A stretch of 64,000 bases of DNA, from positions 186,001 through 250,000 of the forward strand of contig NZ_QCXY01000011.1 of assembly GCF_003347495.1 (NCBI RefSeq), read 5' to 3'. This DNA is from Pleomorphovibrio marinus (GTDB lineage Bacteria > Bacteroidota > Bacteroidia > Cytophagales > Cyclobacteriaceae). This document shows, in pieces, positions 17,849 to 27,242 of the stretch. Made by a program: the position numbers and the translations under genes. Each line of letters begins with the position of its first letter. Positions within the stretch are counted from its first letter, which is position 1. The notes below the pieces were generated by a model. It ran no database searches and was not told the origin of the DNA. It saw nothing but the letters and a program-made list of their open reading frames with translations.

Positions 17849-18024
17849 GATTGACTAACCTTAAATTTTTCGAACTTAAGGGAGGTAAAAACGCTTTTCG
17901 TCAATTACCTAAATTGATGAAATCCGGAGTACGTGGGACCTCAGCTTATCATAGGATAAAAAGAAGCCTTCTGCTAAGGGCAAAAGAATTGGAATGTGAT
18001 CCAGGTGAACTTGATTTGGTTTAG
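17845..18024 (+). CDS. Small basic protein overlapping the preceding frame
   Basis: A 59-residue frame starts at the ATG that overlaps the previous stop (ATGA) and ends in a TAG at 18022-18024. The product is lysine/arginine-rich (LKGGKNAFRQLPKLMKSG, YHRIKRSLLLRAKELE) with no known motif. The overlap suggests translational coupling and a two-gene unit with the interrupted gene. Its small size makes it uncertain. Confidence 0.4.
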   Translation: MRLTNLKFFELKGGKNAFRQLPKLMKSGVRGTSAYHRIKRSLLLRAKELECDPGELDLV

Positions 18025-18194
18025 GATAACGCTGTCTATAATGTCCCATGGTAAAATTGACTCAGTATCGTATTTCTTATTAATCAATACTATTCAATGG
18101 AATATAGGCCAAATTCGACAAAAAAATTATATTTTTACCTAAAAGCTGTTCATACATGTTGTCAAATCTTAATTTAAAGCTGTAATTGTATTCA

Positions 18195-21100
18195 ATGACC
18201 AAATCCAATTTTTTACATTTGAAAACTGAATTCCCCATTCTTTTCAATATCGGTCAAGCAGCGGAGTTCAACCTCTTTCAGGATCCGGTCACGTGCCTAT
18301 GGAAATTGAGACAGTTTGGGGAAAGGGTCAGTGAACTCCTTTTTGAACTGCATCACCTGGAATTCCCCTATGACAATTCCTTCCATAGCCGATTGAAGAC
18401 GTTGGAGTTTGAAAATATCTTGCCCCCGCAGGTAAAAGATTTATTGCATGCCATCAAGCATAAGGGAAATCTAGCGGTGCATGACAACAAAGGCTCGTTG
18501 GAGGATGCCAAGGGCCTACTGTTTTCTACCTTCAAGATAGCCAAGTGGTTTTACCAGACCTATTCCGAAGAAAATGATGACCTGAGTACCGTAAAATTCC
18601 ATTTGCCCGAAAATAAGGATGCCCGACATGCGCTGCATGTCTTGGAACAGGAATATGCGGACTTGCAGCAAAAGTTCGAAGAACTGCACCACGAAAGAAG
18701 CACAGCCCAACTACCTGAAGAAAAGCGGGAAGAAATCCAGTCCAGATCCCAGCGAGCCGCACGCAAGATAGAAATGTCCGAGGCGGAGACGCGCTTGTTG
18801 ATTGATGAACAACTGAGGACCGCAGGTTGGGAAGTGGATACCCAAAAGCTCAATTTCAAAAAACATAAAACACTTCCTCAAAGGGGTAAAAATTTGGCCA
18901 TTGCCGAATGGCCCTGCGGAAGCAAATGGGCGGACTATGCACTTTTTATCGGATTTGATTTGTATGCCATGGTGGAAGCGAAAAAATATGCTTCCGATAT
19001 TTCCACGGATTTGAGTCAATCCAAAATTTATGCGGAACTGCTCGAACCCAAATATGAAGCAGCACTCTTGGGCGAATGGCAGGGCTACAAAGCACCCTTT
19101 CTGTTTTCCACCAATGGGCGACCCTATCTGGAACAGATCAAGACTAAAAGTGGGGTTTGGTTTTTGGATGTAAGAAACAACCATGGGCGCTCCAAGGCCC
19201 TTAAGGGCTGGTACAGTCCGGATGGTTTGATCAAATTGCTTGAAAAAGATATACAAGCCTCAGAGGAGAAACTGAAGAGCGAAACGGTAGAGTTCCTTGA
19301 AAGTCCATTGGGGCTTGGATTAAGAAAATACCAATTGCATGCCATTGAGGAGTTGGAAAAAGTCCTGTTAGGAGATCCTAACCGGGCCAGGGCCTTGATT
19401 ACCATGGCGACTGGTACCGGAAAAACCAGAACGATCATCGGTCTTTGTTACCGACTAATCCAATCCAACCGTTTCCATCGGATTCTTTTTTTGGTGGACA
19501 GGACGCTCCTCGCTACCCAAGCCATCAATGCATTCAAGGACAATAAGATCGTTGGCCTCAATACCTTCTCGGAGATTTATGGGGTCAAGGAGTTGGGGGA
19601 GAAAATACCCGAGCTGGATACCCGTCTGCATTTTGCGACAGTTCAGGGTATGGTCAAGCGGATTTTTTACAGTGATGAAAGCGAAGTCCCACCTGTGGAC
19701 CAATACGACTGCATCATCATCGACGAGGCGCACCGGGGCTATCTTATGGATAGGGAAATGGATGAGAATGAGCTGGATTTCAAAGATCAGCGGGATTATG
19801 TGAGCAAATACCGCATGGTGTTGGATTATTTTGATGCTTTTGCAGTTGGGCTGACAGCTACTCCCGCGCTGCATACCACGGAGATTTTTGGGCCGGCGGT
19901 CTATACCTATTCCTACCGGGAAGCGGTGATCGATGGCTACCTGATAGACCATGAACCGCCCTATATCATCAAAACCCAATTGGCTGAAGAAGGCATTGTC
20001 TGGGAAAAGGGAGCACAGCCCAAGGCATTGGATAGGGAGACTAATCAAATTGTGGAACTTGAGAAGCTGGAAGATGAACTGAAAATCGAAATCGCAGGAT
20101 TCAACAGAAAGGTAATTACCCCGAGTTTTAACCGAACTGTTATTCAGCAATTGGTCAAGGAACTGGATCCTGACGGGGAGGACAAGACTTTGGTCTTTGC
20201 CGCTACTGACGAGCATGCGGACATGGTGGTGCAATACCTGAAAGAGGAATTTGAAGCGATTGGCGTGGAGGTGGCCGATGATGCGATCCAGAAAATCACC
20301 GGGAAATCCTACAATCCCCAGGAACAGCTGAACCGCTTCAAAAATGAAAAATACCCCAATATAGCCGTGACAGTGGACCTGCTGACCACGGGAATTGATG
20401 TGCCTTCCATCAGCAACCTGGTATTTTTGCGCCGGATCAAGTCCAGAATTCTCTATGAACAAATGCTGGGCAGGGCCACACGTCGCTGTGATGAAATTGG
20501 CAAGGAGGTTTTTCGGATTTATGATGCCGTAAAGATTTACGAGACCTTGGAGGATTTTACCCAAATGAAACCGGTGGTTGCCAATCCAAAAGTCAGTTTC
20601 CAGCAATTAGTGGACGAACTCAAGGTAATTGATCAGGGGGATCGTGCCAAAAGACAGGTGGAACAGTTGGTCGCCAAAATACAGCGGAAAAAGCAATACC
20701 TGGAAGACGATCAAGAAGAGAAGTTTATCTACAATGCGAAAGGTGCCCATCCGGATGAATTTCTGGAAGACCTGAAAAACCTGGATACCCCTGCCGCTGT
20801 GGAGAAAATCATGCAGCTTTCAGGACTTTGGAAATTCCTCGATGAACTCAGGCCTGAGGTGGCTTTGCCTTTGGTTTCAGATCATCAGGATAAATATTTG
20901 GGAACCGAACGTGGCTATGGTAAGGCCAAAAAGCCGGAGGACTATCTGGATAGCTTTGCCCAATTTATCCAGGAAAACCAAAATAAAATCGAAGCCCTGA
21001 AAATCGTCTGTAGCCGACCTACTGAACTGGATCGTAAGGCCTTGAAGAAATTGATGTTGGCACTGGATCAAGAAGGGTACAATACCCCTACCCTCAATGC

Positions 21101-21428
21101 TGCATGGAAAGCAGCCAAAAATGAAGATATTGCAGCCGATATCATTTCCTATATCCGAACGCTATCTTTGGGAAGTTCACTAATCAGCCATCAAGAGAGG
21201 GTCAAAAAAGCCGTGGACAGCATCCGTCAGCTCAAGGATTGGAACAAAACCCAACTCAAATGGATAGACCGCTTTGAAAAGCAACTGCTCAAAGAAACGG
21301 TTCTTAGAAAAGAAGACCTTGACGAGGATCCATTTAATAAAGATGGTGGGTTTGATCGCTTGAATAAGATTTTTGAGGAGCAATTGGAGGAAGTGATTGC
21401 TAAGATCAACAAGAATTTATACGCCTAA
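18195..21428 (+). CDS. hsdR: Type I restriction enzyme, R (motor/nuclease) subunit
   Basis: The product of 1077 residues from the ATG at 18195 (a TTG three codons upstream is less likely) cuts unmodified DNA after ATP-driven translocation. A DUF4145-like helical domain (about 5-115) and a coiled coil (about 140-200) come first. The HSDR_N nuclease core follows, with WADYALFIGFDLYAMVEAKK, a D...EAK site. The helicase has Walker A TMATGTGKTRT, the DEAH box IIIDEAHRGY, motif III VGLTATPA and motif VI QMLGRATRR. It is followed by hsdM after 9 bases. All key motifs are intact, so the enzyme is probably functional. Confidence 0.93.
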   Translation: MTKSNFLHLKTEFPILFNIGQAAEFNLFQDPVTCLWKLRQFGERVSELLFELHHLEFPYDNSFHSRLKTLEFENILPPQVKDLLHAIKHKGNLAVHDNKGSLEDAKGLLFSTFKIAKWFYQTYSEENDDLSTVKFHLPENKDARHALHVLEQEYADLQQKFEELHHERSTAQLPEEKREEIQSRSQRAARKIEMSEAETRLLIDEQLRTAGWEVDTQKLNFKKHKTLPQRGKNLAIAEWPCGSKWADYALFIGFDLYAMVEAKKYASDISTDLSQSKIYAELLEPKYEAALLGEWQGYKAPFLFSTNGRPYLEQIKTKSGVWFLDVRNNHGRSKALKGWYSPDGLIKLLEKDIQASEEKLKSETVEFLESPLGLGLRKYQLHAIEELEKVLLGDPNRARALITMATGTGKTRTIIGLCYRLIQSNRFHRILFLVDRTLLATQAINAFKDNKIVGLNTFSEIYGVKELGEKIPELDTRLHFATVQGMVKRIFYSDESEVPPVDQYDCIIIDEAHRGYLMDREMDENELDFKDQRDYVSKYRMVLDYFDAFAVGLTATPALHTTEIFGPAVYTYSYREAVIDGYLIDHEPPYIIKTQLAEEGIVWEKGAQPKALDRETNQIVELEKLEDELKIEIAGFNRKVITPSFNRTVIQQLVKELDPDGEDKTLVFAATDEHADMVVQYLKEEFEAIGVEVADDAIQKITGKSYNPQEQLNRFKNEKYPNIAVTVDLLTTGIDVPSISNLVFLRRIKSRILYEQMLGRATRRCDEIGKEVFRIYDAVKIYETLEDFTQMKPVVANPKVSFQQLVDELKVIDQGDRAKRQVEQLVAKIQRKKQYLEDDQEEKFIYNAKGAHPDEFLEDLKNLDTPAAVEKIMQLSGLWKFLDELRPEVALPLVSDHQDKYLGTERGYGKAKKPEDYLDSFAQFIQENQNKIEALKIVCSRPTELDRKALKKLMLALDQEGYNTPTLNAAWKAAKNEDIAADIISYIRTLSLGSSLISHQERVKKAVDSIRQLKDWNKTQLKWIDRFEKQLLKETVLRKEDLDEDPFNKDGGFDRLNKIFEEQLEEVIAKINKNLYA

Positions 21429-21437
21429 ACTAGAACC

Positions 21438-22901
21438 ATGAGTGCTGAACAGATAGCCAAGAAACTTTGGGAACTATGTAATTTGCTTCGTGATGACGGA
21501 GTGACCTACCACCAGTATTTGAACGAACTGACCTATATCCTTTTTTTGAGATTGTCCGAGGTGAAGAAATTTGATCAGGACATCCCTGAACAATATCGCT
21601 GGTCCAAGATCAAAGCCATCAAGGACAACAAGGAGCTGTTTGATACCTACCGTGACCTTTTGGCCAACCTTGGCACAATGTCCACCAATGCCACCATCAC
21701 TGAAATCTACACCAATGCCTCCACCACGCTGAGGAAGCCAGTCAACCTGCGTACCTTGATCACCAATATCGATCAGATCGACTGGTTTGAGGATGAGGAG
21801 CAGGACAAGATCGCCAGTATCTATGAGGAACTACTGGAAAAGAATGCCGGGGAGAAAAAGAGCGGAGCCGGGCAGTACTTTACCCCAAGACCCTTGATCA
21901 ATGTGATGGTAGGACTGTTGGCTCCCAAGGTCGGAGAAAGATGGAATGACCCGGCGGCGGGGACTTTCGGCTTTATGATCTCGGCAGATGATTACCTGAA
22001 GCGCAAGTATGACGATTACTATGCCTTGAGTCAGGCAGAGCGGAACTTTCAGATCCATGAAGCCTTTTCAGGATGCGAATTGGTGCAAGATGCCCATAGG
22101 CTGGCTTTGATGAATGCCAAGTTGCATGGCTTGGAAAGCCCCATTGTCCTGGGAGATACCCTGACCGAACTGGGAAAGAGTTTCAAAAACTACGATGGCG
22201 TGCTGGCCAATCCCCCATTCGGTACCAAGCAGGGAGGAGAGCGGCCTACCCGGGATGACTTTACCATTAAGACCTCCAACAAGCAGCTGAATTTCCTGAT
22301 GCATATCTACAGATCCCTAAGAAGGGATACGGGTACGGCGAGGGCTGCGGTGGTGCTTCCTGATAATGTACTTTTCGAAGACAATGACGGGCAAAAGATA
22401 CGCCGTGACCTGATGGACAAATGTGACCTGCATACCGTGCTGCGTTTGCCTACGGGTATTTTCTATGCGGCCGGTGTGAAGACCAATGTGCTGTTCTTTA
22501 CCCGGGGCAAAAAAGAAACCGGCAATACCCAGCGGGTATGGTTTTACGATATGCGGACTAATGCCCCAAGCTATGGGAAGCGAACCCCCTTTACCCGTAA
22601 GGCATTTGCGGATTTTGTAAAGGCCTATACAGGAGGCTTGGGTTTGGAGGAAGTGAAGGACAACTACGATGGAACGGTGGATGATGCCAAGCGCCAGGCC
22701 ATTCAAGATCCCCGATGGCAGGTGTTTACCCGGGATCAGATCGCTGCCAAAAACGATTCCTTGGATATAGGCCTGATCGAGGATGAGAAGATTAGCAAAA
22801 ATGCCGACTTGGGTCAGCCTTTGGATATTGCCAGGCAGGCAGCCAGTGAATTGGATGCCATTAAAAAAGAGTTGGATCAGATAATTGGGTTGTTGGAATG
22901 A
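21438..22901 (+). CDS. hsdM: Type I restriction-modification, M (DNA methylase) subunit
   Basis: The 487-residue N6-adenine methyltransferase has an N-terminal HsdM helical domain (about 1-120) and a methylase domain with motif I DPAAGTFGFM and motif IV NPPFGT. It modifies the target adenine and, with HsdS, protects host DNA. The length is normal for the family. Its stop overlaps the hsdS start by 4 bases (ATGA), and it lies 9 bases behind hsdR. Confidence 0.95.
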   Translation: MSAEQIAKKLWELCNLLRDDGVTYHQYLNELTYILFLRLSEVKKFDQDIPEQYRWSKIKAIKDNKELFDTYRDLLANLGTMSTNATITEIYTNASTTLRKPVNLRTLITNIDQIDWFEDEEQDKIASIYEELLEKNAGEKKSGAGQYFTPRPLINVMVGLLAPKVGERWNDPAAGTFGFMISADDYLKRKYDDYYALSQAERNFQIHEAFSGCELVQDAHRLALMNAKLHGLESPIVLGDTLTELGKSFKNYDGVLANPPFGTKQGGERPTRDDFTIKTSNKQLNFLMHIYRSLRRDTGTARAAVVLPDNVLFEDNDGQKIRRDLMDKCDLHTVLRLPTGIFYAAGVKTNVLFFTRGKKETGNTQRVWFYDMRTNAPSYGKRTPFTRKAFADFVKAYTGGLGLEEVKDNYDGTVDDAKRQAIQDPRWQVFTRDQIAAKNDSLDIGLIEDEKISKNADLGQPLDIARQAASELDAIKKELDQIIGLLE

Positions 22902-24196
22902 TGGAGGATAAGTTACCAAAGGGGTGGACATTTCGTAAAATTGGAGATTTGTCAGAGCAAATCAATGGGAAAGCTTTTAAACCTAGTGATTGGTCGAATA
23001 AAGGAACACCAATCATTAGAATTCAAAACTTAAATAACTTCAAAGCTGATTTTAACTATTCAGAAAACATAATTGATGAAAAATTTCATGTATATGATGG
23101 TGACCTACTTTTTGCATGGTCTGGAACTCCTGGAACTTCATTTGGTGCACACATTTGGAATAGAGGAAAAGCTTATTTGAACCAGCATATATTTAAAATA
23201 AAGATCATAAATGACCAATTAAATCAATCCTATTACTATTACGCCTTAAAAATTACTGTTGAAAAATTTATTATTCAAGCCCAAGGAACAGCAGGATTAG
23301 CTCATATAACAAAGAAAAAATTTGAAAATACTGAAATACCCCTCCCTCCCATTCCCGAGCAGCAGCGGATTGTAGCCAAATTGGATGCTTTGTTTGGGCA
23401 TTTGGATAGTTTGCGGGAGAAGTTGGATGGGATACCTGCCTTGCTGAAAAACTTCCGTCAGCAGGTCCTGACCCAAGCCGTGACGGGGGAGTTGACGAAG
23501 GCGAAAATGTCTATTGTTTCATTGGGGGAATATCTAGAAGATATCAAATATGGGACTTCAAAAAAATCTGAATTTGGTTTAGATGGCACTCCAATTTTAA
23601 GAATTCCAAATATTGAAGTAGATAAAGGGTTAATATCTAATTCTGATTTGAAATATTCCCAATTAGATGATAAAGAGTATGAGAAATTGAAGCTTCGCCT
23701 TGGTGATATTTTAATTATCAGGTCAAACGGTAGTGTCTCTCTGGTTGGGCAATCTGCAATTATACAGGAAACCGAAGAAGGTTATGGCTATGCAGGATAT
23801 TTGGTAAGGTTAAGAACTAGCGAAGGATTGTTGCCAAAGTTTCTAAATTATATGTTAAAAAGTAATTATTTAAGGAGTCAAATTGTAGAAACAGCACGAT
23901 CAACAAGCGGAGTAAATAACATTAATTCGACCGAAATCAAATCTTTAAAAATCCCTATTACGAGTTTAGAAAACCAAAAAGCAATAGTTGAAAGAATAGA
24001 ACTGCTTTTCAATATTTCAGACAAAATCGAATCTCAATACCAAATCCTTAAAGCCAAGGTAGATCAATTGCCTCAGGCGATATTGGCGAAGGCTTTTCGG
24101 GGGGAGTTGGTGGGGCAGGTAGTGAAGGAGTATGTGGTGGAGGAAAGAGAGGGGTTGATGGCGGCGGAAGGGAAAAAGGAGTATGGAATAAAGTAA
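22898..24196 (+). CDS. hsdS: Type I restriction-modification, S (specificity) subunit
   Basis: The 432-residue product has two target recognition domains (about 1-150 and 205-365), each followed by a conserved coiled-coil region: PLPPIPEQQRIVAKLDALFGHLDSL in the middle and NQKAIVERIELLFNISDKIES near the end. It determines the bipartite DNA sequence that is methylated or cut. The recognition domains are AT-richer than the conserved regions, as usual for exchangeable domains. The last 40 codons (QLPQAILAKAFRGELV) are duplicated downstream at 27071-27194, marking the boundary of the inserted TAC/KAP module. Confidence 0.92.
   Translation: MMEDKLPKGWTFRKIGDLSEQINGKAFKPSDWSNKGTPIIRIQNLNNFKADFNYSENIIDEKFHVYDGDLLFAWSGTPGTSFGAHIWNRGKAYLNQHIFKIKIINDQLNQSYYYYALKITVEKFIIQAQGTAGLAHITKKKFENTEIPLPPIPEQQRIVAKLDALFGHLDSLREKLDGIPALLKNFRQQVLTQAVTGELTKAKMSIVSLGEYLEDIKYGTSKKSEFGLDGTPILRIPNIEVDKGLISNSDLKYSQLDDKEYEKLKLRLGDILIIRSNGSVSLVGQSAIIQETEEGYGYAGYLVRLRTSEGLLPKFLNYMLKSNYLRSQIVETARSTSGVNNINSTEIKSLKIPITSLENQKAIVERIELLFNISDKIESQYQILKAKVDQLPQAILAKAFRGELVGQVVKEYVVEEREGLMAAEGKKEYGIK
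24052..24175 (+). repeat. hsdS 3'-end direct repeat, copy 1
   Basis: About 124 bases matching 27071-27194 at an offset of 3019, encoding KVDQLPQAILAKAFRGELV here and KIDQLPQKILANAFRGELV in the other copy. It lies at the true end of hsdS. Confidence 0.8.
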
Positions 24197-24243
24197 ATTA
24201 TTTAAACGGTTTGTAAAAAATTAACCTATTGCTTAATTTTGAC

Positions 24244-24654
24244 ATGAAAAGAAAAGCAGAACTGATAAAAATTTCGAGTGATGGTAAAAAAGCCTTTTAC
24301 CTGGATGTGGATAATTCACAGGAAATCAAGGCGTTTTTACAATCGGATCCTGCTAATCTTAAGAAGTTCAAAACTGCATTAGAATTGATTTTAAACCACC
24401 GTGCCCCAAGGGATCTATACGATAAAGAGAATATTGAAAAGGGATGTGAGCAAGTCACAGCCATCAAATTGTTTAAAGGCAAGAAAAACCCCAGAATTTA
24501 CTGTCAGCAGTTTACTGACGGTGACACAGAACGTTTTGTAATCATCGGTGTTGAGCTTCTGGAAAAGAAGAAGTCTCAAAAACTTACAGCAGCAGAAAAA
24601 AGTATCATCAGAAGAGTTGCGCAATACGAATACGATTTAACCCAAACATCATGA
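24244..24654 (+). CDS. RelE/HigB-like toxin of a TAC module
   Basis: The 136-residue product from the ATG at 24244 (a TTG upstream at 24229 is less likely) has a RelE/HigB-like layout: AIKLFKGKKNPRIYCQQF, then ERFVIIGVELLEKKKSQ and a C-terminal helix. Such toxins usually cut mRNA on the ribosome. The stop overlaps the antitoxin start (ATGA). Toxin first, then an XRE antitoxin and a SecB-like chaperone is the order of toxin-antitoxin-chaperone systems such as HigBA1-Rv1957. Catalytic residues cannot be assigned by eye. Confidence 0.7.
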   Translation: MKRKAELIKISSDGKKAFYLDVDNSQEIKAFLQSDPANLKKFKTALELILNHRAPRDLYDKENIEKGCEQVTAIKLFKGKKNPRIYCQQFTDGDTERFVIIGVELLEKKKSQKLTAAEKSIIRRVAQYEYDLTQTS

Positions 24655-25088
24655 CGAACTCAATCAAAAAAGAATGGGATGCACTTTTTGGCACCATGTC
24701 CCAAGAAGATCTTGTTTCCTCCAAGGCTGATTTATTGGCCATGCAATTTTTGGGTTTGGTAGACCAGAAAATGGAGCAGGAAAACATCTCTAAGAAAGAT
24801 TTAGCACAAAAAATCGGTACTTCCGCGTCCTTTATCACCCAACTGTTCAGAGGTGACAGAAAGCCCAACTGGAATATCTTGGCCAAAATGTCTTTGGAGC
24901 TTGGAATAGAGTTTAAGGTGATGACTGAAGGAATGATTCAAGAAAGAGTTACTGAGGAATTGATGGATTACCATAAGCGCTGGACCAAAACCCAAGAGTA
25001 TCTTAAATTAAAAAACCAAGTCACCAATCCTCAAGCGGTAATGGCGGTAAGCCATGCTGATCAGGATGTAATTGCCATGGCAGGATGA
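24651..25088 (+). CDS. XRE-family antitoxin of a TAC module
   Basis: The 145-residue product has an HTH domain at about 44-92 (ISKKDLAQKIGTSASFITQLFRG, then NWNILAKMSLELGIEF). An unusually long C-terminal tail of about 50 residues (DYHKRWTKTQEYLKLKN and beyond) follows. In TAC systems such tails are chaperone-addiction segments that need the SecB-like partner to fold. It overlaps both neighbours by 4 bases, so all three are translated together. It probably also represses its own operon. Confidence 0.75.
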   Translation: MTNSIKKEWDALFGTMSQEDLVSSKADLLAMQFLGLVDQKMEQENISKKDLAQKIGTSASFITQLFRGDRKPNWNILAKMSLELGIEFKVMTEGMIQERVTEELMDYHKRWTKTQEYLKLKNQVTNPQAVMAVSHADQDVIAMAG

Positions 25089-25543
25089 AAGCGAAGTTTT
25101 CACCTTTACAGTTATTGGATTTCAAGCTTTTGGAATCGCACCTTGAGTTTATTGTACCGGATGAAGGAGAACTTGACGTCCAGGAATTATTTCATTCTTA
25201 TTCCGTTGACATAGATTTTGGCATTAAGGAGAATGAGGAGGATCAAGAGATACAATTATTCACAATGATTCAAATCAATTCCGGTGAAGATGATAGACTT
25301 CCTGGTTACAAGATCATGGTGGAAGGCGGGGGCACTTTCCGTATCCAAAACCCTGATGAACTCGCGGAAAGTCTCAAAAAAAATCTCACCCAATTTTCTA
25401 CCTTGAACATGATGATCAACAACCTCCGAAACATCATCTATCAAATCACTAATTTAGGGCCCATGGGCGGGTATTTATTGCCACCGATTGATATTACGCA
25501 GTTGTTGAAGGATAAGGTGGGGGAAGGAAAGAAAGAAAACTAA
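25085..25543 (+). CDS. SecB-like chaperone of a TAC module
   Basis: The 152-residue product ends with a SecB-type segment (NNLRNIIYQITNLGPMGGYLLPPIDITQLL), including the characteristic GPxGGYLLPPI loop. SecB binds unfolded polypeptides; in TAC modules a dedicated SecB-like chaperone stabilises the antitoxin. Length and beta-strand pattern fit. It overlaps the antitoxin stop (ATGA) and is followed after 21 bases by the KAP gene. A housekeeping SecB is unlikely in this setting. Confidence 0.78.
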   Translation: MKAKFSPLQLLDFKLLESHLEFIVPDEGELDVQELFHSYSVDIDFGIKENEEDQEIQLFTMIQINSGEDDRLPGYKIMVEGGGTFRIQNPDELAESLKKNLTQFSTLNMMINNLRNIIYQITNLGPMGGYLLPPIDITQLLKDKVGEGKKEN

Positions 25544-25564
25544 TTCATTCACAATCAATATGTA

Positions 25565-27061
25565 ATGGAATTCGAATTAGATATTCCGAAAAAGCAGTTC
25601 AAGGAGCACCTTGCAATACCCAATAACCAGCGCATTATTTTTTCCGGTGCTTTTGGGACTGGGAAGACCTATTTTTTAAACAGGTATTTCGAAAAGCATG
25701 AGCAGTACGAAGCCATTCATATCTACCCTGTTAATTATTCAGTTGCCTCCAATGAGGATATTTTTGAATTAATCAAGTATGATATCTTATTTAAACTTCT
25801 TGAAAAGGGGCTGGATTTTGGTGAAGTGAAAATTGATAAGGGCACTTTTCTTCCATTTTTCTTAAAAAATCATGCTACTGAAATCATCCCATCCTTATTG
25901 GGAGTTATACCAAAAGTCGGTGGCTCAATGAAAGACATTGCTAAAGGTCTAATTGATTTGAACAATAGGTTTGAAAAAGAATTTAAAGAAGCAAACCTTA
26001 CGAATAAAGACAGAATCATTTCTTATTTGGAGACCTTTTCCAAAAACCAAGGATCAATCAAAGAGGAAGATTTTTTTACCCAATTAATTTGTGGGTTAGT
26101 TGGGCAGTTAAAGGAAAAAGGCAAGGAAATAGTTTTGATTATCGATGACCTGGATCGTATTGACCCGGAACACATTTTTAGGATAATGAATGTCTTGGCT
26201 GCCCATGTTGATATCAAAAAAGACAGCGATCAAAATAAGTTTGACTTCGATAAAATCATCCTTGTCTGTGATATCGAAAATATCAGGAAAATCTTTTCCA
26301 ACCGTTACGGAGCAGATGTGGATTTTTCAGGATATATCGATAAGTTTTATTCCAGATCGCTATTTCATTATGATTTGTCGGGGGAGGTTGTTAAGAATAT
26401 TGATTCAGTTTTTCAGAGTGTAATCATAAATAATGGAAGAAGCGAAATGCGATTAGCTGAATATAGAAACGATGGTTCCACTATAATTATAAAATATATT
26501 ATCCTAGCTTGTTTACAATATAATTTGATTCCAATAAGGGTTTTAAAAAGAATACTCTCAGGATCTTCTGCTCTAAAATCTAGAAGGTTTTGGAAGGAAG
26601 GGGACGGTAAAAGCATTGATAGTGAAGAAATTGAATTAATAAAAGTTGTAGACTTTCTTTCTTATTTATTTCAAGGGTACCAGAGCTTAGTTAGCAAATT
26701 AGACTTTTTAATAGGAAGAGATATAAAAAATCCCATGACAACTTCAAGAAGCTTTCTGGTAGAGGAATGGTTAAAAGCTGCGTGCTTCAAAGAATATGCA
26801 TCATTTGTGGACAGGACATCTTTAAAAGATATTACAGAAAGAGAATTAGAAATAAAGGGAATGAAATTTAAATTTTCGATTTCGAGGATTGGAATGAAGC
26901 AAGACCATTGGAAGGACTTTTACGATTTCAGAATTCAGTCAATCTGTATTCCTGAAAAAGTAAATGTCAGGATAGATTCTCTCGATTTTTTTGAATTGTT
27001 AACTTGGCTTTTAAGAGAAAGTGATTTTAAGCAGTTATTTAATGAACGGGCATTATATTAA
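25565..27061 (+). CDS. KAP family P-loop NTPase
   Basis: The 498-residue product has Walker A GAFGTGKT (about residues 29-36) and Walker B with IVLIIDDLDRID (about 190-200), the DDLDR signature of KAP/STAND-like NTPases. No clear membrane helices are seen between the motifs, so it may be a soluble member. KAP NTPases occur often in prophages and defence islands, but their activity is mostly unknown. It follows the TAC genes closely and lies between the two copies of the hsdS 3' end, so it belongs to the inserted segment. It becomes AT-rich in its second half. Confidence 0.75.
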   Translation: MEFELDIPKKQFKEHLAIPNNQRIIFSGAFGTGKTYFLNRYFEKHEQYEAIHIYPVNYSVASNEDIFELIKYDILFKLLEKGLDFGEVKIDKGTFLPFFLKNHATEIIPSLLGVIPKVGGSMKDIAKGLIDLNNRFEKEFKEANLTNKDRIISYLETFSKNQGSIKEEDFFTQLICGLVGQLKEKGKEIVLIIDDLDRIDPEHIFRIMNVLAAHVDIKKDSDQNKFDFDKIILVCDIENIRKIFSNRYGADVDFSGYIDKFYSRSLFHYDLSGEVVKNIDSVFQSVIINNGRSEMRLAEYRNDGSTIIIKYIILACLQYNLIPIRVLKRILSGSSALKSRRFWKEGDGKSIDSEEIELIKVVDFLSYLFQGYQSLVSKLDFLIGRDIKNPMTTSRSFLVEEWLKAACFKEYASFVDRTSLKDITERELEIKGMKFKFSISRIGMKQDHWKDFYDFRIQSICIPEKVNVRIDSLDFFELLTWLLRESDFKQLFNERALY

Positions 27062-27070
27062 TTAAAGTAT

Positions 27071-27194
27071 AGCCAAGATTGATCAATTGCCTCAGAAGAT
27101 ACTGGCGAACGCTTTTCGGGGGGAGTTGGTGGAGCAGAAGGTGAAAGGTTATGTGATGGAGGATTGGGAGGGGGTGATAGGGGCGGCGGAGAAA
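27071..27194 (+). repeat. hsdS 3'-end direct repeat, copy 2 (remnant)
   Basis: Duplicate of the last coding bases of hsdS with the same reading frame meaning (QLPQKILANAFRGELVEQ). It has no target recognition domain in front of it. The frame continues open into the following TPR gene. Confidence 0.8.
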
Positions 27195-27242
27195 GGGGGG
27201 ATGAGGAAAAATATAATGAATAATGAAATAAACAGTAAAAAA

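Noticed and set aside
27087-27242. In-frame fusion of hsdS tail with the TPR gene
   Set aside because: The lipoprotein signal at the internal ATG (27243) shows the real start; the fused frame is a by-product of the duplication.
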